Source: Streptomyces sp. NBC_00234 (GTDB taxonomy: Bacteria; Actinomycetota; Actinomycetes; Streptomycetales; Streptomycetaceae). Taken from it: 64,000 bases of DNA. The position numbers were made by a program, and so were the translations under genes. The stretch is taken from the NCBI RefSeq assembly GCF_036195325.1, contig NZ_CP108101.1:186001-250000 (forward strand). The letters run 5' to 3'. How positions within the stretch are numbered: position 1 is the stretch's first letter; each line of letters begins with the position of its first letter. The notes beneath the pieces were generated by a model that did not search any database, was not told the DNA's origin, and saw only the letters and a program-made list of their open reading frames with translations. This document shows, piece by piece, positions 34,212 through 42,760 of the stretch.

Positions 34212-36341
34212 ATGTCCAGCTCCACACGTCTTGTGCGGTGGCTCGTGCCCGTAGCCCTGCTCATCGCCTGGCTCGGTATCGGCGGAACACTCGGCCCCTA
34301 CGCCGGCAAGCTCGGCGAGGTCGCGACGAACGACCAGGCGGCCTTCCTGCCGCAGAACGCCGAGTCGACCAAGGTGATCGACGCGCAGGACGCCTTCCGC
34401 CAGGACGAGACGCTCCCCGCCATCGTCGTCTGGACCGCCGACGGCGACGGCGTGACCACCCAGCAGCGCGAAGCCGCGACCGCCGCCCTCGCCTCGCTCG
34501 ACGGCGTACCCGGCACGGTGGGCACCCCGTCCGCGGCCATCCCGTCGAAGGACGGGCAGGCACTCCAGGGGGTCGTGCAACTGCGGACCGATCTCGGCGA
34601 TCGGCTTCCCGTCGTACTGGAGAAGGCCGCCGAGGCGGCGGAACAGGTACCCGGCACCGTCGCCCGGATCGCCGGACCGGCGGCGAGCCAGGCGGACCTG
34701 TCGGACGCGTTCGCGGGGATCGACGGCCTGCTCCTCGGCGTCGCCCTCGTGACGGTCCTGGTCATCCTGCTCCTCGTGTACCGCAGCGTCATCCTTCCGC
34801 TGGTCATCATCATCGGCGCCGTCTTCGCGCTCGGCCTGGCGTGCGGCGTGGTGTACGTGCTGGCCGAGCAGAACGTCGTGCGGGTCGACGGGCAGGTCCA
34901 GGGAATTCTGTCCATCCTCGTGATCGGCGCCGCGACGGACTACGCGCTCCTACTCACCGCCCGCTTCCGCGAGGAACTGGAGCGCCACGAGGACCGCGTG
35001 ACGGCCATGCGGGCAGCCGTACGCGAGTCGGCAGGCCCCATCGTGGCGAGCGCCGCGACCGTCGCGCTCGGTCTCCTCGCGCTGCTGCTCAGCGACCTCA
35101 CCAACAACCGGGCACTGGGGCCCGTCGGCGCCATCGGCATCGTGTGCGCCGTCCTCAGCTCCCTCACGTTCCTGCCCGCCGCACTGGTGCTGCTCGGCCG
35201 CAGCGCGTACTGGCCGGCCCGCCCGAAGCCGGTCGGCGCCGCCGACGAGAGCGGCAGCGGTCGCGGTGTGTGGCCCCGGGTCGCGGCACTGGTGGACCGC
35301 GCTCCCCGCAAGGTCTGGGGCCTGACGCTCGCCGGGCTGCTCGCCTGCGCGGCCTTCGCGCCGACCCTCGACTCCAAGGGCGTCCCGCTGGACGAACTGT
35401 TCGTCAACGATGCGCCGTCCGTCGCGGCGCAGGCCGCGCTGGTCAGGCATTTCCCTGGTGGCTCGGGCAACCCGGCCGTCATCGTGGCCGACGCCGGGGC
35501 TGTCGACCAGGTGACCGCGGCGGCGGCCGGAACCGACGGTGTGGTGTCGGCGCTGCCGGTGACCGTCTCCGGCCGGCCCGGCGTCGGCGCACCGCAGGTG
35601 GCCGAGGGGAAGGTCCGCATCAACGCGACGCTCGAAGCCCCTGCCGACAGCGACGCGGCCAAGGAGACCGTCGCGCGTCTGCGGGACGCCGTGCACGCGG
35701 TCCCCGGAGCCGATGCCCTGGTCGGTGGGTACACCGCCCAGCAGTACGACACCCAGCAGACGTCAGAACGCGACCGGCTGCTGATCGTGCCCGTCGTGCT
35801 GGCGATCATCCTGGTCATTCTCGTGGGGCTGCTCCGCTCCCTCCTGATGCCGGTTCTGCTGGTGGCGACCGTGGCCCTGAACTTCCTGGCGACGCTCGGC
35901 ATCTCCGCGCTGGTCTTCCAGGGTCTGTTGGGCTTCTCCGGCACCGACGCCTCGGTACCGCTCTACGGCTTCGTCTTCCTCGTGGCACTGGGCGTGGACT
36001 ACAACATCTTCCTCATGTCGCGCGTCCGCGAGGAGTCGCTGAAGCACGGCACACGCGAAGGGGTGCTGCGCGGTCTCACGGCGACGGGCGGAGTCATCAC
36101 TTCCGCGGGCATCGTGCTCGCCGCCACGTTCGCGGCCCTCGGCGTCATCCCGCTGGCCTTCCTCGTCCAGATCGCGTTCATCGTCGCCTTCGGCGTACTC
36201 CTGGACACGCTCGTCGTGAGGTCCCTGCTGGTACCCGCGCTGGTCCGGGACATCGGTCCGAAGGCATGGTGGCCCGGAGCCCTGAGCCGCCGGACGGAAG
36301 AGCCGGAACGGGAGGACGAGCTGATCGGCGCCGCACGCTGA
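34212..36341 (+). CDS. MMPL/RND family transporter
   Basis: A 709-residue membrane protein. Each half has a large extracellular loop after the first helix and a bundle of five further helices. The proton-relay style motif is visible in both halves as VIGAATDYALLLTARFREEL and VFLVALGVDYNIFLMSRVRE. MMPL proteins export lipids, siderophores or antibiotics with proton energy. The substrate is unknown. It is preceded by a MarR gene and nested dyads, the usual set-up for an inducible exporter. Confidence 0.9.
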   Translation: MSSSTRLVRWLVPVALLIAWLGIGGTLGPYAGKLGEVATNDQAAFLPQNAESTKVIDAQDAFRQDETLPAIVVWTADGDGVTTQQREAATAALASLDGVPGTVGTPSAAIPSKDGQALQGVVQLRTDLGDRLPVVLEKAAEAAEQVPGTVARIAGPAASQADLSDAFAGIDGLLLGVALVTVLVILLLVYRSVILPLVIIIGAVFALGLACGVVYVLAEQNVVRVDGQVQGILSILVIGAATDYALLLTARFREELERHEDRVTAMRAAVRESAGPIVASAATVALGLLALLLSDLTNNRALGPVGAIGIVCAVLSSLTFLPAALVLLGRSAYWPARPKPVGAADESGSGRGVWPRVAALVDRAPRKVWGLTLAGLLACAAFAPTLDSKGVPLDELFVNDAPSVAAQAALVRHFPGGSGNPAVIVADAGAVDQVTAAAAGTDGVVSALPVTVSGRPGVGAPQVAEGKVRINATLEAPADSDAAKETVARLRDAVHAVPGADALVGGYTAQQYDTQQTSERDRLLIVPVVLAIILVILVGLLRSLLMPVLLVATVALNFLATLGISALVFQGLLGFSGTDASVPLYGFVFLVALGVDYNIFLMSRVREESLKHGTREGVLRGLTATGGVITSAGIVLAATFAALGVIPLAFLVQIAFIVAFGVLLDTLVVRSLLVPALVRDIGPKAWWPGALSRRTEEPEREDELIGAAR

Positions 36342-36434
36342 GCGGCGGTCACACCCACGCTTCGGTGGCGCCACGAGCACAGCTCGTCGGCGCCACCTGG
36401 CGTGTACGGGCTCCCCTCCCCCGAGAAGGGCGGG

Positions 36435-37013
36435 TCAGGACTGTTCGGAGGGCAGCGGAGGCGGAGTGCGGGGCGCGCGCTCGGGAGACCGCTCGTCCGC
36501 GGCCGTCAGGGCTTCACCCATCCGTAGGCGAGGCCGTGACTCGTGGGCAGCCTGTTGCGGGTGCCGGCGCTGCCAGTACGGATTGTCGTGGGAGAGCTTG
36601 CTCGACACGCGACCGTACATTCCGAACGTGAGGATGATCAGCCCCATCACGAAGCTGAAGATCACGTTCGTCATCCCGAAGTCGAGGACGTTGGCGGGCC
36701 TGCCGAGCACGAAGATGTGAGCGAACCCGCTCAGCAGGAACAGCGCGCCGACTGCCATGTTGAGCGTGGAGGCGACGTTGCCGCCCACCACTGCTCCGGC
36801 GATCAGCGCGAGCCCCACGACGGTCGAGAGGACGCTGAGGGCGACGTTGGTCGTCATGCCTGCGATCCGGTCGCCCGCAGTATCGAACGGGCTCAGCGCG
36901 TCGGCGAAGCCGAGACACCCGAAGACGAGCAGGACGACCCCGCAGAACGCGGCGCCGTAGCGGTACACACGGGCCAGGTGGTGGTCCACCGGCAGTTCGT
37001 CTTGCAGCTTCAT
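36435..37013 (-). CDS. DUF4383 family membrane protein
   Basis: A 192-residue protein with four hydrophobic helices: VYRYGAAFCGVVLLVFGCLG, VALSVLSTVVGLALIAGAVV, TLNMAVGALFLLSGFAHIFV and TNVIFSFVMGLIILTFGMYG. Short polar ends flank them. This matches the DUF4383 pattern, whose function is unknown. The ATG at 37013 has GGAGG only one base upstream, an odd spacing; no better in-frame start with intact helices was seen. The C-terminal 50 residues are polar and presumably cytoplasmic. It is divergent from the HAD hydrolase gene. Confidence 0.72.
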   Translation of the reverse strand: MKLQDELPVDHHLARVYRYGAAFCGVVLLVFGCLGFADALSPFDTAGDRIAGMTTNVALSVLSTVVGLALIAGAVVGGNVASTLNMAVGALFLLSGFAHIFVLGRPANVLDFGMTNVIFSFVMGLIILTFGMYGRVSSKLSHDNPYWQRRHPQQAAHESRPRLRMGEALTAADERSPERAPRTPPPLPSEQS

Positions 37014-37106
37014 ACCTCCGGTTCCCCTCGGACGAGGCTCACGGATGCACTCGGGTACGAAGCAGCGGCATTCCCCCGGGCAGGCAGGCAGCCTACGATC
37101 ACGGAC

Positions 37107-37799
37107 ATGGTCAAGGGCGTGATGTTCGACTTCTCCGGCACCCTGCTGCGCATCGAGTCGACCGAGGAATGGCTGAGCGCCGTCCTGCCGGAGACTGCCG
37201 TCGCGACGTCGGGCAAGGACTTCACCCACTGGGTGCGGCAGCTGACGGAGTACGGGGCGCTGCCGGGCGGACCGCATCCCCTCCACGTTCCCGCGCACCT
37301 CGAAGAGCTCTGGCACGAGCGGGACCTGAGCGCCGATCAGCATCGCGCGGCCTTCACCGCGATGGCCCTGGAGACCGGACTGCCGAGTCCGGAGCTGGCC
37401 CACACGCTCTACGAACGCCACATGACGCCCGCCGCGTGGCAGCCCTACCCCGATACCGGAACGACGTTGCGGGAACTGCGCGAGCGCGGGATCCCGGTGG
37501 CCGTGGTCAGCAACATCGGCTGGGACCTGCGGCCGGTCTTCCGGGCCCACGGGCTGGACGAGTTCGTCGACACCTACCTGCTCTCCTTCGAGCTGGGCAC
37601 GCAGAAGCCCGACCCGGGCATCTTCCGGGCCGCCTGTGACCGGCTCGGCCTGGCGCCCTGCGAGGTGCTCATGGTCGGTGACGACCGCACCGCGGACGGC
37701 GGGGCGGGCGCACTGGGCTGCCCGGTGCACTTCGTCGACCACCTGCCGGCGGATCAGCGTCCGGCCGGGCTCGCACCCGTCCTGGACCTGCTCGGCTGA
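37107..37799 (+). CDS. HAD superfamily hydrolase
   Basis: A 230-residue haloacid-dehalogenase-like phosphatase. Motif I is VMFDFSGTLL with nucleophile Asp8; the usual second Asp (acid/base, position +2) is Ser10. Motif II is VVSNIGWD, motif III the Lys in LGTQKPDPGIF, and motif IV VLMVGDDRTADG. The cap is helical (about 15-95). D-x-S-G-T variants occur in actinobacterial HAD proteins, so activity is possible but changed acid/base chemistry is likely. The substrate is unknown. Confidence 0.85.
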   Translation: MVKGVMFDFSGTLLRIESTEEWLSAVLPETAVATSGKDFTHWVRQLTEYGALPGGPHPLHVPAHLEELWHERDLSADQHRAAFTAMALETGLPSPELAHTLYERHMTPAAWQPYPDTGTTLRELRERGIPVAVVSNIGWDLRPVFRAHGLDEFVDTYLLSFELGTQKPDPGIFRAACDRLGLAPCEVLMVGDDRTADGGAGALGCPVHFVDHLPADQRPAGLAPVLDLLG

Positions 37800-37981
37800 C
37801 GTACGCGCCGCTCGGCAGCACGTCGCGGCGCCCCACGAACGGGGTGGTGGATGCGCGCGGCCGAACATCCGACGCCGCCGCAGCGTGATCCGGTTGACGC
37901 GAAAAGTGTCCGTCCAGAGCGGACGAGAAGCGGGAAGGAGGAGTACCCACTCCTTTCCACTCTCAACATATAGCGCATGGG

Positions 37982-38000
37982 GGGCCTTGCCACAAGGCCC
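37982..38000 (+). promoter_or_regulatory. Rifamycin-associated element (RAE)
   Basis: A 19-base inverted repeat, GGGCCTTG-CCA-CAAGGCCC, about 75 bases before the HelR-like gene. It matches the form of the RAE found upstream of rifamycin-inactivating and rifamycin-responsive genes in actinomycetes, including helR (known). An AT-rich stretch CAACATATAG just upstream could hold the -10 box. Confidence 0.82.
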
Positions 38001-38073
38001 TGGTGATGCCGCACAATCTCCGCCGAAGCCGTGTGCGTAATGACGAACGAGCGACCTCAAACGGAGCTGATGA

Positions 38074-40221
38074 GTGACCCCTCTGACCACCGACGCGTTC
38101 GACCTTCCCGACCGTCTCTCCCCCAAGGCCGACCCGGCGCTGATCGCGGGCGACGAACAGCACTTCGCGGCCATCGCGGAGTGCCTCGAGGAGTCGATCG
38201 CCGATCTGTCCGAACGCCTCGATGCCACGCTCAGGAGCCCCGGCGGCGTGGGCCGGCAGGCGATGGACCGGGACGCGGAGGTCCACCGGCTGACCACGCG
38301 ACTGCGCGCCCTGCGCCGCTTCGGCCTGGACTTGTGCCTCGGGCACATGGTCGGCGCCGACGACCCCGAGCCCGTGTACGTCGGGCGGCTCGGACTCAAG
38401 GACAGCCAGGGCCGCAGGCTGCTGCTCGACTGGCGCTCCCCCGCGGCCGAGCCGTTCTTCGGAGCCACCCACGGCAACCCGATGGGACTGGCGAGCCGCC
38501 GCAGGTACCGCTGGACGAGCGGCAGGATCAGTGACTACTGGGACGAGGTGTTCGCCTCCGACGGGTTCGTCGGGCACGCCGCGCTCGACGACCAGTCCGC
38601 CTTCATCGCCAGCCTGGGCAGCAACCGGTCGCCGCGGATGCGCGACGTGCTCGGCACCATCCAGGCCGACCAGGACGCCATCATCCGCGCGGGATCCCGC
38701 GGCGCCCTCGTCGTCGACGGCGGTCCGGGTACGGGCAAGACCGTCGTCGCTCTGCACCGCTCCGCCTACCTCCTCTACTCCGACCCCCGCCTCGGTCACC
38801 ACCGGGGCGGCGTGCTGTTCGTCGGTCCGCACGAGCCGTACCTGGGCTACGTCGCCGACGTCCTCCCCAGCCTCGGTGAGGAGGGCGTGCAGACCTGCAC
38901 GTTGCGGGATCTCGTCGCCGAGGGAGCCTCGGCGACGATCGAGCCCGATCCGGACGTGGCACGCCTGAAGTCGTCCGCGAACCTGGTGAAGGCGGTCGAG
39001 ACGGCCGTCAGCTTCTACGAGGAGCCGCCCACCAAGGGGATGACGGTCACGACCCAGTGGTCCGACATCTGGCTGAGCGCCGGGGACTGGGCCGTGGCGT
39101 TCGAATCGGCGGGGCCCGGTGCTCCGCACAACGAGGCGCGCGACCAGGTCTGGGAGGAGCTGCTCACGATCCTGGTGGACAAGCACGACGGCGACGCCCC
39201 GGAGGATCTGCTGCGCAAGTCGCTGCATCAGGACAGGGAGCTGCTGGCGGCCTTCGACCGTGCGTGGCCGCTGCTCGAAGCGGCTGACGTCGTCGGAGAC
39301 CTGTGGTCGGTGCCCGCCTACCTGCGGAAGTGCGCTCCCTGGCTCGGCCCCGACGACGTCCGGCGGTTGCAGCGCCGGAACGCCCAGGCGTGGACGGTGT
39401 CCGACCTGCCGATCCTGGACGCCGCACGGCAACGCGTCGGCGACCCGGAGGCCTCACGACGCAGGCGTCGGCACAACGCATCCGTCGCCGCGGAACGCGA
39501 GCACATGGCCCACGTCATCGACTCCCTGCTGGAGGCCGATGCCGACGGCGAAGGCGCGGTGACGATGCTGCGGGGACAGGACCTGAAGGACACCCTGGTC
39601 GACGGGACCGGATCGGCCGGCGCAGAACCGGACCTGCTGGCGGGCCCGTTCGCGCACATCGTCGTGGACGAGGCCCAGGAACTGACCGACGCGGAGTGGC
39701 AAATGCTGCTGCTCCGGTGTCCGTCCCGGAGTTTCACCATCGTCGGAGACCGTGCCCAGGCCAGACACGGGTTCACGGAGTCGTGGCGGGAACGGCTGGA
39801 GCGGGTCGGATTCGACCGGATCGACCTCGCGTCCTTGAGCATCAACTACCGGACGCCGGAGGAGATCATGGCGGAGGCCGAGCCGGTCATCAGGGCCGCG
39901 CTCCCGGACGCCAACGTGCCGAACTCCATCCGCAGCAGCGGTGTCCCCGTCGTGCACGGTTCCGCTGCGGATCGCGACCGGGTCCTCGGCACCTGGCTGG
40001 CCGCACATGCCGACGGGATCGCCTGCGTCATCGGCGACCCGACGTTCCGACCGACGTCCCGCGTGCGGTCGCTGACTCCGGAGCTGTCGAAGGGGCTGGA
40101 GTTCGACCTGGTCGTCCTCGTCGATCCGCAGGCGTTCGGGGAGGGTACCGAAGGAGCGGTCGACCGCTACGTCGCGATGACCCGGGCCACCCAGCAGCTC
40201 GTCGTTCTCACCAGTTCCTGA
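38074..40221 (+). CDS. helR: HelR-type RNA polymerase recycling ATPase
   Basis: A 715-residue UvrD/Rep-like superfamily 1 protein with split helicase domains. Walker A is GGPGTGKTVVALHR (216-223), Walker B VVDEAQE (531-536), then FTIVGDRAQARHG and LSINYRTPEEIMAEAE. The final motif is ELSKGLEFDLVVLVDP and DRYVAMTRATQQLVVLTS. The N-terminal 200 residues (coiled-coil, then RLGLKDSQGRRLLLDWRSPA) match HelD/HelR proteins that enter the RNA polymerase secondary channel. HelR displaces rifamycins from polymerase (known). The RAE upstream is strong support for HelR over housekeeping HelD. The start GTG 38074 follows GGAG; a strong hairpin follows the stop. Confidence 0.9.
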   Translation: MTPLTTDAFDLPDRLSPKADPALIAGDEQHFAAIAECLEESIADLSERLDATLRSPGGVGRQAMDRDAEVHRLTTRLRALRRFGLDLCLGHMVGADDPEPVYVGRLGLKDSQGRRLLLDWRSPAAEPFFGATHGNPMGLASRRRYRWTSGRISDYWDEVFASDGFVGHAALDDQSAFIASLGSNRSPRMRDVLGTIQADQDAIIRAGSRGALVVDGGPGTGKTVVALHRSAYLLYSDPRLGHHRGGVLFVGPHEPYLGYVADVLPSLGEEGVQTCTLRDLVAEGASATIEPDPDVARLKSSANLVKAVETAVSFYEEPPTKGMTVTTQWSDIWLSAGDWAVAFESAGPGAPHNEARDQVWEELLTILVDKHDGDAPEDLLRKSLHQDRELLAAFDRAWPLLEAADVVGDLWSVPAYLRKCAPWLGPDDVRRLQRRNAQAWTVSDLPILDAARQRVGDPEASRRRRRHNASVAAEREHMAHVIDSLLEADADGEGAVTMLRGQDLKDTLVDGTGSAGAEPDLLAGPFAHIVVDEAQELTDAEWQMLLLRCPSRSFTIVGDRAQARHGFTESWRERLERVGFDRIDLASLSINYRTPEEIMAEAEPVIRAALPDANVPNSIRSSGVPVVHGSAADRDRVLGTWLAAHADGIACVIGDPTFRPTSRVRSLTPELSKGLEFDLVVLVDPQAFGEGTEGAVDRYVAMTRATQQLVVLTSS

Positions 40222-40266
40222 TACCTGGCGGCCGGGGGCCTGGTCCCGGCCCGTTCGGTGCCCCGT

Positions 40267-40303
40267 GCCGACATACGCCGGCCCGCCACCGGCGTATGTC
40301 GGC
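40267..40303 (+). terminator. Terminator after helR
   Basis: A perfect 15-base stem (40267-40281 with 40289-40303) and a 7-base loop CCCGCCA, 46 bases beyond the helR stop. Confidence 0.85.
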
Positions 40304-40343
40304 TTCGGAGTCTGCCCGCCGGACCGGCGGGCAGTCTTCGTCC

Positions 40344-40751
40344 ATGGAACTCCCCGCCGAAGCCGTTGCCGCGACCGTGCTGATCGAGGTCGTCAGGATC
40401 TCCGCCCTCCCGACCGAGAGCACACCGTGCCCCGGCAGCGTGGTCGCCCACTGGACCGGCAGCGAGGTGACCGACGCCCTCACCTTGATCGAGAGCCTGC
40501 CCGGCGGCGAGCAGCACCGCTGCGGCTTCTCGCCCGGGTGGGGCGTCCGGGCGTACGAGGACTCACTCGACCTCGTACTGTTCGAAGCAGCGTTCTGCTT
40601 CAGGTGCCACGAAGTCCGTATGCACGGAACGGCCGTGCCACCCGGGCTTGCCACGCAGTTCTTCGACGGTGACTCCCCCCGGGCCCAGGCCCTCCTGGCC
40701 GTCTTCCGCGCGGCAGCCCCGTACAGCACGAGCGGATCAACCCGTCCGTAG
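40344..40751 (+). CDS. Hypothetical protein, 135 residues
   Basis: I do not recognise this protein. It starts MELPAEAVAATVLIEVVRIS and has a compact mixed alpha/beta look, with two cysteines in AFCFRCHEVRMHG that might bind metal. No ribosome site is obvious before the ATG at 40344. It follows the helR terminator and precedes a convergent sigma gene, so it would be transcribed alone. Codon use looks like its neighbours. Confidence 0.55.
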   Translation: MELPAEAVAATVLIEVVRISALPTESTPCPGSVVAHWTGSEVTDALTLIESLPGGEQHRCGFSPGWGVRAYEDSLDLVLFEAAFCFRCHEVRMHGTAVPPGLATQFFDGDSPRAQALLAVFRAAAPYSTSGSTRP

Positions 40752-40892
40752 TAGCGACGGGTTCGCGCCTCCACGGCGCACGGCGGTGACCTGCCTGCGC
40801 CCCGCGCGTTCTCACGGGGAACAGCGACGGATCGCGCAGCGCCTTTGCGAGGGGATGGGCGGACATGGCTTCCGGCTGGGAATGGCAGACAG

Positions 40893-41768
40893 TCACACCG
40901 GGTCCGGCAGGTCCATGAGCGCGAGTTCGGCCGGGTCGACCACGGCCGTGATCATGGTGATGCGGCCGCCGGCGACGGTGAAGGCGAGCAGGGACAGCGG
41001 GGTGCCGTCCTCGTTCCAGGCGATGACGCCGGGGCGCCCGTTGACGGTCGCCGCTTGTCCGTGTGCCGCGCCGCCGGCCACCCGGGCGCGGCTGGCGACC
41101 TCGGTGGCCCCGATCGTGACGAACCGTCCGCCGGGGGTGTGGACGGTGAACTCCACCTCGGGGTGGAGAACTTCCAGCAGCCGCTCGAACCGACCCTCGC
41201 CGGCCGCGGCCAAGAACGCCCCGACCAGCTCGCGTTGCTGCTGTCGGTCGCTTGCCGACTGGCGCGCGGCCCGCACCTTTCTGCGGGCGCGGCTGGTGAG
41301 CATCTTGGTCGCGTCGGTGGACCTGCCGAGGATGGTGCCGATCTCCCCGTGGGGCACGGCGAACACGTCGTGCAGCACGAAGGCCAGGCGCTCGTCGGGG
41401 CGCAGCGAGTCCAGGACCGTCAACAGCGCCAGGCCCACCGAGTCGCCCAGTACCACAAGCTCTTCCGGAGCCGGGCCATCGTCGAGCGTCACGGTGAGTT
41501 CGGGCAGCTGGTCGTCGAGGGGGACTGTCGGGCGCGTGCGGCCCGAACGTAGGAGATCGAGGCTGATGCGGCCGACCACCGTGGTCAGCCAGCCACCGAG
41601 ATTGTCGATGGCGTCGGCGTCCTGGCGGGACAGACGCAGCCACGCCTCCTGGACCGCGTCGTCCGCGTCGGCATGCGAGCCGAGCACGCGGTAGGCAACG
41701 GCTGTGAGCCGGTCGCGGTGCGCCTCGAATGCCTCGGCGATCGGATCGGCGGGATGGGTGCCGGACAT
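40893..41768 (-). CDS. ECF sigma factor with SnoaL-like C-terminal domain
   Basis: A 291-residue sigma factor with AGGGAGG before ATG 41768. Region 2: AEAFEAHRDRLTAVAYRVLG and ADADDAVQEAWLRLSRQDAD. Region 4: LDSLRPDERLAFVLHDVFAV, GEIGTILGRSTDATKMLTSR. A SnoaL-like domain follows (about 170-290), ending VVDPAELALMDLPDPV. It lacks the WLPEP and DGGG signatures of the 12564 protein, so it belongs to a different SnoaL-tailed ECF group (ECF56-like, from memory). It is divergent from an AhpD/carboxymuconolactone-decarboxylase-like gene, the usual kind of partner for such sigma factors. Confidence 0.87.
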   Translation of the reverse strand: MSGTHPADPIAEAFEAHRDRLTAVAYRVLGSHADADDAVQEAWLRLSRQDADAIDNLGGWLTTVVGRISLDLLRSGRTRPTVPLDDQLPELTVTLDDGPAPEELVVLGDSVGLALLTVLDSLRPDERLAFVLHDVFAVPHGEIGTILGRSTDATKMLTSRARRKVRAARQSASDRQQQRELVGAFLAAAGEGRFERLLEVLHPEVEFTVHTPGGRFVTIGATEVASRARVAGGAAHGQAATVNGRPGVIAWNEDGTPLSLLAFTVAGGRITMITAVVDPAELALMDLPDPV

Positions 41769-41855
41769 GGTGTTACCTCCCTGGAAGCTGCTCCGTCATA
41801 GGGGTGACGGGCACCGGCCCCGCAACGTAACCCCGACCAAGGAGAGCACCCTGCC

Positions 41856-42314
41856 ATGCAGAACCGACTGAAGAACAAGAACACCGACAACCCCGACGTG
41901 TGGAAGGCGGTCGGGCACCTGAAGAAGGCGATCGCCGCCGGTGGTGTCGACCCGAAGCTGCTCGCGCTGGTCCACCTGCGCGCCAGCCAGATCAACAGCT
42001 GTTCGGCGTGCGTCTACGCCGGTGTCGCCGGGGGGAGGAAGGCCGGTGACACCGACGAGCGGCTGCACAACGTAGCGGCGTGGCGTGAGGCGCCGTTCTA
42101 CACCGATGCGGAGCGCGCGGCTCTGGCGCTGGCCGAGTCCGCCACCCGGCTGCAGGACGGTGCGGAGGGAGTCACCGACGAGGTCTGGGAAGAAGTCAAC
42201 GCCCATTTCACCGAGGAGCAGATCGGCGCGATCAACCTGGAGATCGCGCTGACCAACTTCTTCAACCGGATCAACCGCACCATCAAGGAACCGGCCGGCC
42301 AGACCTGGGGCTGA
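41856..42314 (+). CDS. Carboxymuconolactone decarboxylase / AhpD-like peroxidase family protein
   Basis: A 152-residue protein with the AhpD-type redox motif C-S-A-C (Cys49, Cys52) inside LRASQINSCSACVYAG. The typical second block follows: WREAPFYTDAERAALALAES and INLEIALTNFFNRINRTIKE. These small helical proteins reduce peroxides through the CxxC pair or act as decarboxylases. The proton-relay His usually found after the second Cys is not visible (VYAG instead). The divergent SnoaL-tailed sigma factor probably controls it. Confidence 0.88.
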   Translation: MQNRLKNKNTDNPDVWKAVGHLKKAIAAGGVDPKLLALVHLRASQINSCSACVYAGVAGGRKAGDTDERLHNVAAWREAPFYTDAERAALALAESATRLQDGAEGVTDEVWEEVNAHFTEEQIGAINLEIALTNFFNRINRTIKEPAGQTWG

Positions 42315-42690
42315 ACTCAGCGTGGCTGTCACCCACTGACCGCGCAGTGGTGACTGAGCTCGTCGGGAGATCGGCGCCTTGCCGGACATCTGTCTCTGTC
42401 GTTATGGGGCGAGGGTGCCGGCGGCCAGCTGCTGTTCGTAGCTGATCGGAGCCCCAGCTCCTCACCCGGGGCCGCCGCCGGTCCGCCCTCGGGGGTGCGC
42501 GGCCCGGGCACGGCGGCCCGCGCGGTCAGGTCCGGGTTGCGGAGCTGCGCGGCCTCCTGCGGGCGGTTCTCCCGGCGCCTGCCGAGCACCGAGGTGTTCG
42601 TCTGGCGGCTCAGCTCTGCCTTCATGCCTCCCCTGCCTCCCCGCAGTGCCGGAGTGGACCCCTTTACATGCGCATGAACATATACCGTGT
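42315..42690. other. Stretch without a recognised gene
   Basis: There is an open minus-strand frame (about 42329-42712) and a short plus-strand one, but neither shows a domain, a ribosome site or convincing codon bias. The minus-strand frame is Arg/Pro-rich at its end. A lost regulator of the adjacent MFS gene is possible but not shown. Confidence 0.45.
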
Positions 42691-42719
42691 TTGCAATAGC
42701 CAGCGTTCGCAACTATTGT
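42691..42719 (+). promoter_or_regulatory. Promoter with overlapping dyad before the MFS gene
   Basis: TTGCAA (42691-42696), a 17-base spacer and TATTGT (42714-42719) form a good sigma70-type promoter 42 bases before the MFS start. CAATAG (42694-42699) and CTATTG (42713-42718) form a dyad over both boxes, as for a repressor site. A wider pair CTTTACA/TGTAAAG flanks the whole region (42662-42733). Confidence 0.65.
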
Positions 42720-42760
42720 CGACGCTTGTAAAGAGCTCCCGCACCTAAAGGAACGACGTC

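Noticed and set aside
42329..42712. A 127-codon minus-strand frame before the MFS gene, as a possible regulator
   Set aside because: No helix-turn-helix or other motif, no ribosome site, and it would run over the MFS promoter.
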